Source: an uncultured Collinsella sp. (GTDB lineage Bacteria; Actinomycetota; Coriobacteriia; Coriobacteriales; Coriobacteriaceae). From it: DNA of 15,909 bases. Below are positions 14,677-15,909 of this stretch, piece after piece. The translations under genes and the position numbers were made by a program. The stretch's first letter is position 1; every line of letters starts with the position of its first letter. The notes under the pieces are model-generated. The model made no database searches and was not told the DNA's origin. It was given only the letters and a program-made list of their open reading frames with translations. The stretch is from the NCBI GenBank assembly GCA_900549245.1, contig URNQ01000018.1, positions 1-15,909 of the forward strand, in the 5' to 3' direction.

Positions 14677-15464
14677 GAACGAACCATTACTCCGTCAGGG
14701 TCAATCTTGTCTTGAATCTTCTTGAGGGTGCGGCGCAGTAGGCGCGAGACCTGCACCTGCGAAATGCCCAGCTTCTTGGCGATCTCGATCTGGGTCATGC
14801 CCTTCACAAAGCGTAGCTCGATCACCTCACGCTCGCGCGGCGAGAAATCGCGGATGGCTTCCTCGATTACCAGGCGGTCATCGGTAAAGTCGAGCTCGTT
14901 GTCGTCGTCGGCATAGCGATCGAGAATCGAGGGAGCATCGTCGGAGTCGGACGCGCCGGGAGCCTCGATGGGCACCGAGGTGTAGGCCGAGGACGATTCC
15001 ATGGCTTCGAGCACCTCGTCGACGGTCACGCCAAGGTAATCGGCGATTTCCTCAACCTTGGGCGAACGCTGAAGCTCGTTGGTAAGCTTGTCGGTAGCCT
15101 GGTTAACCTTGGCAGAGAGCTCCTGCAGACGACGCGGCACGCGCACACTCCAGCCCTTGTCGCGGAAGTGGCGCTTAATCTCGCCCAAGATGGTGGGCGT
15201 GGCAAACGTCGTGAACTCGAGTCCGCGCTCGGGATCAAAGCGATCGATAGCCTTGAGCAAGCCCAAGTACCCGACCTGCAAAAGGTCATCGAGCGGCTCG
15301 CCGCGGTTCTTGAATTTGTTGGCAAGAAACCTTACCAGGTTCATATGGGACATGACGAGCTGCTCGCGAGCATCCGGATCACCGGTCTCCTTATAACGAC
15401 GAAACAGCTCGCGGGTTTTCTCCTTGTCCCAAGCGGTCTTGCCGCTCCGGGAGCGTTCGGTCAT
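14673..15464 (-). CDS. SigB/SigF/SigG-type RNA polymerase sigma factor (sigma-70 group 3)
   Basis: This 263-residue sigma factor has region 2 (MNLVRFLANKFKNRG 41-55; DLLQVGYLGLLKAIDRFDPE 60-79; FTTFATPTILGEIKRHFRDK 84-103), the region 2.4/3 junction GWSVRVPRRLQEL (104-116), region 3 (to about 165) and region 4 with a helix-turn-helix (LSPRE-like SPREREVIELRF 208-219; GMTQIEIAKKLGISQVQVSR 222-241). TPTILGEIKRHFRDKGW is the hallmark of the SigB/SigF/SigG group, which controls general stress or sporulation genes. The upstream RsbW-like gene fits such a system. An acidic insert separates regions 3 and 4 (about 170-197, with many Asp residues). It starts one base after the RsbW-like gene. Which genes it controls is unknown. 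Confidence 0.95.
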   Translation of the reverse strand: MTERSRSGKTAWDKEKTRELFRRYKETGDPDAREQLVMSHMNLVRFLANKFKNRGEPLDDLLQVGYLGLLKAIDRFDPERGLEFTTFATPTILGEIKRHFRDKGWSVRVPRRLQELSAKVNQATDKLTNELQRSPKVEEIADYLGVTVDEVLEAMESSSAYTSVPIEAPGASDSDDAPSILDRYADDDNELDFTDDRLVIEEAIRDFSPREREVIELRFVKGMTQIEIAKKLGISQVQVSRLLRRTLKKIQDKIDPDGVMVRS

Positions 15465-15465
15465 A

Positions 15466-15843
15466 TTAGATATCCGCCTTGAGATCGAGGGAAAGCGTCA
15501 GGGGCGCCGCAGTCTTTTCGTAGGAATCGCACACGCTCGCGAGGATGAGCTCGGCATACACCGCAGCCTGGTCGTTTTCATCAACCGTAGCCTGGTCTCC
15601 AAAGGTAATAGTCATGCCAACGTGAGTCTCATCGACATCGAATTTGATGGTGATGTCGTCGCAGTCGACCGCGGTGCACCCAAAGATGAAAGCCTCCTCG
15701 GCAGCCATGCGGATGTCCTCGATGCGATCGACAGACATGGAGCACAGGGCACCAACGTTAGCTGCCGTCATGCGCACAAGGCGAGCGAGACGCGGGTCGC
15801 CGGCAACGGTCAGCGTGATGGGGCAGGTTGCTTCGCTACTCAT
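15466..15843 (-). CDS. RsbW/SpoIIAB-like anti-sigma factor family protein, ATP site apparently degenerate
   Basis: In SigB/SigF systems an RsbW/SpoIIAB protein binds the sigma factor and phosphorylates its antagonist. This 125-residue protein sits just before the sigma factor and resembles the HATPase_c_2 fold by eye. DRIEDIRMAAEEAFIFG (39-55) matches the N-box helix, DITIKFDVDE and HVGMTITFGDQ (63-84) match the beta strands, and there is a final strand pair. It differs from active kinases in three ways. The N-box Asn aligns with F54, no DxGxG G1 box is present, and the ATP lid/G2 region is largely missing. Family members are usually about 140-160 residues. The assignment rests largely on gene context. 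The ATG at 15843 has GAGGAG eight bases upstream and overlaps the previous frame by 8 bases. Confidence 0.65.
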   Translation of the reverse strand: MSSEATCPITLTVAGDPRLARLVRMTAANVGALCSMSVDRIEDIRMAAEEAFIFGCTAVDCDDITIKFDVDETHVGMTITFGDQATVDENDQAAVYAELILASVCDSYEKTAAPLTLSLDLKADI

Positions 15844-15909
15844 CGCAGGACTCCTCAGAGGACTCGGCGGGCGTATAGGTGTAATACTGAGCCGGCTTTG
15901 GTCGTTCGC
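15836..15909 (-). CDS. C-terminal end of an unidentified upstream gene (partial)
   Basis: In the frame that ends with TAG at 15838-15836, 23 residues can be read to the right edge. They include PKPAQYYTYTPAE and an acidic, Ser-rich end. The overlap with the next gene is of the type used throughout this cluster. The tail does not resemble a recognised RsbV/STAS ending. The frame of the downstream gene also stays open to the edge, so this reading is not certain. Confidence 0.45.
   Translation of the reverse strand, partial: ERPKPAQYYTYTPAESSEESCDE

Overview
The window is a compact, GC-rich bacterial chromosome segment. All genes but one lie on the minus strand, and many are joined by 1-11 base gaps or ATGA-type overlaps. 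The order tlyA-nadK-recN is typical of Actinomycetota. The order M24 peptidase-efp-Asp23-nusB-xseB resembles the yqhT-efp-yqhY-nusB region of Bacillota. This mix, with the base composition, suggests class Coriobacteriia, possibly Collinsella. That assignment is an inference, because the window contains no rRNA or other taxonomic marker.

Read in the direction of transcription (right to left), there are four units. (1) 15909-13264: the tail of an unidentified gene, a short RsbW/SpoIIAB-like protein, a SigB/SigF-type sigma factor and an AI-2E-family permease. Transcription of this unit probably ends at a terminator at 12896-12925. (2) 12823-6147: alaS, ruvX, mltG, a YqeG-type HAD phosphatase, shikimate kinase (aroK) and an AroB-family protein whose active site looks destroyed. 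(3) 6014-4884: an M24 aminopeptidase with its own leader and a strong terminator. (4) 4723-1: efp, an Asp23-family protein, nusB, xseB, tlyA, nadK and recN. recN runs off the left edge.

The exception is a small gene at 13018-13257 on the plus strand. It is AT-rich, has a strong ribosome binding site, and encodes a 79-residue protein with two predicted membrane segments. It lies opposite the likely 3' untranslated region of unit 1.

Most of the window is housekeeping: translation (alaS, efp), rRNA transcription and modification (nusB, tlyA), DNA repair (recN, xseB, ruvX), NADP synthesis (nadK), cell-wall synthesis (mltG) and aromatic biosynthesis (aroK). The items most worth attention are the AroB-like protein with no zinc ligands and a cysteine cluster, the RsbW-like protein lacking its ATP-binding boxes beside a general-stress-type sigma factor, and the antisense small membrane protein. 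No tRNA, rRNA, insertion sequence, CRISPR array or phage gene was seen. No gene-free stretch exceeds 200 bases.
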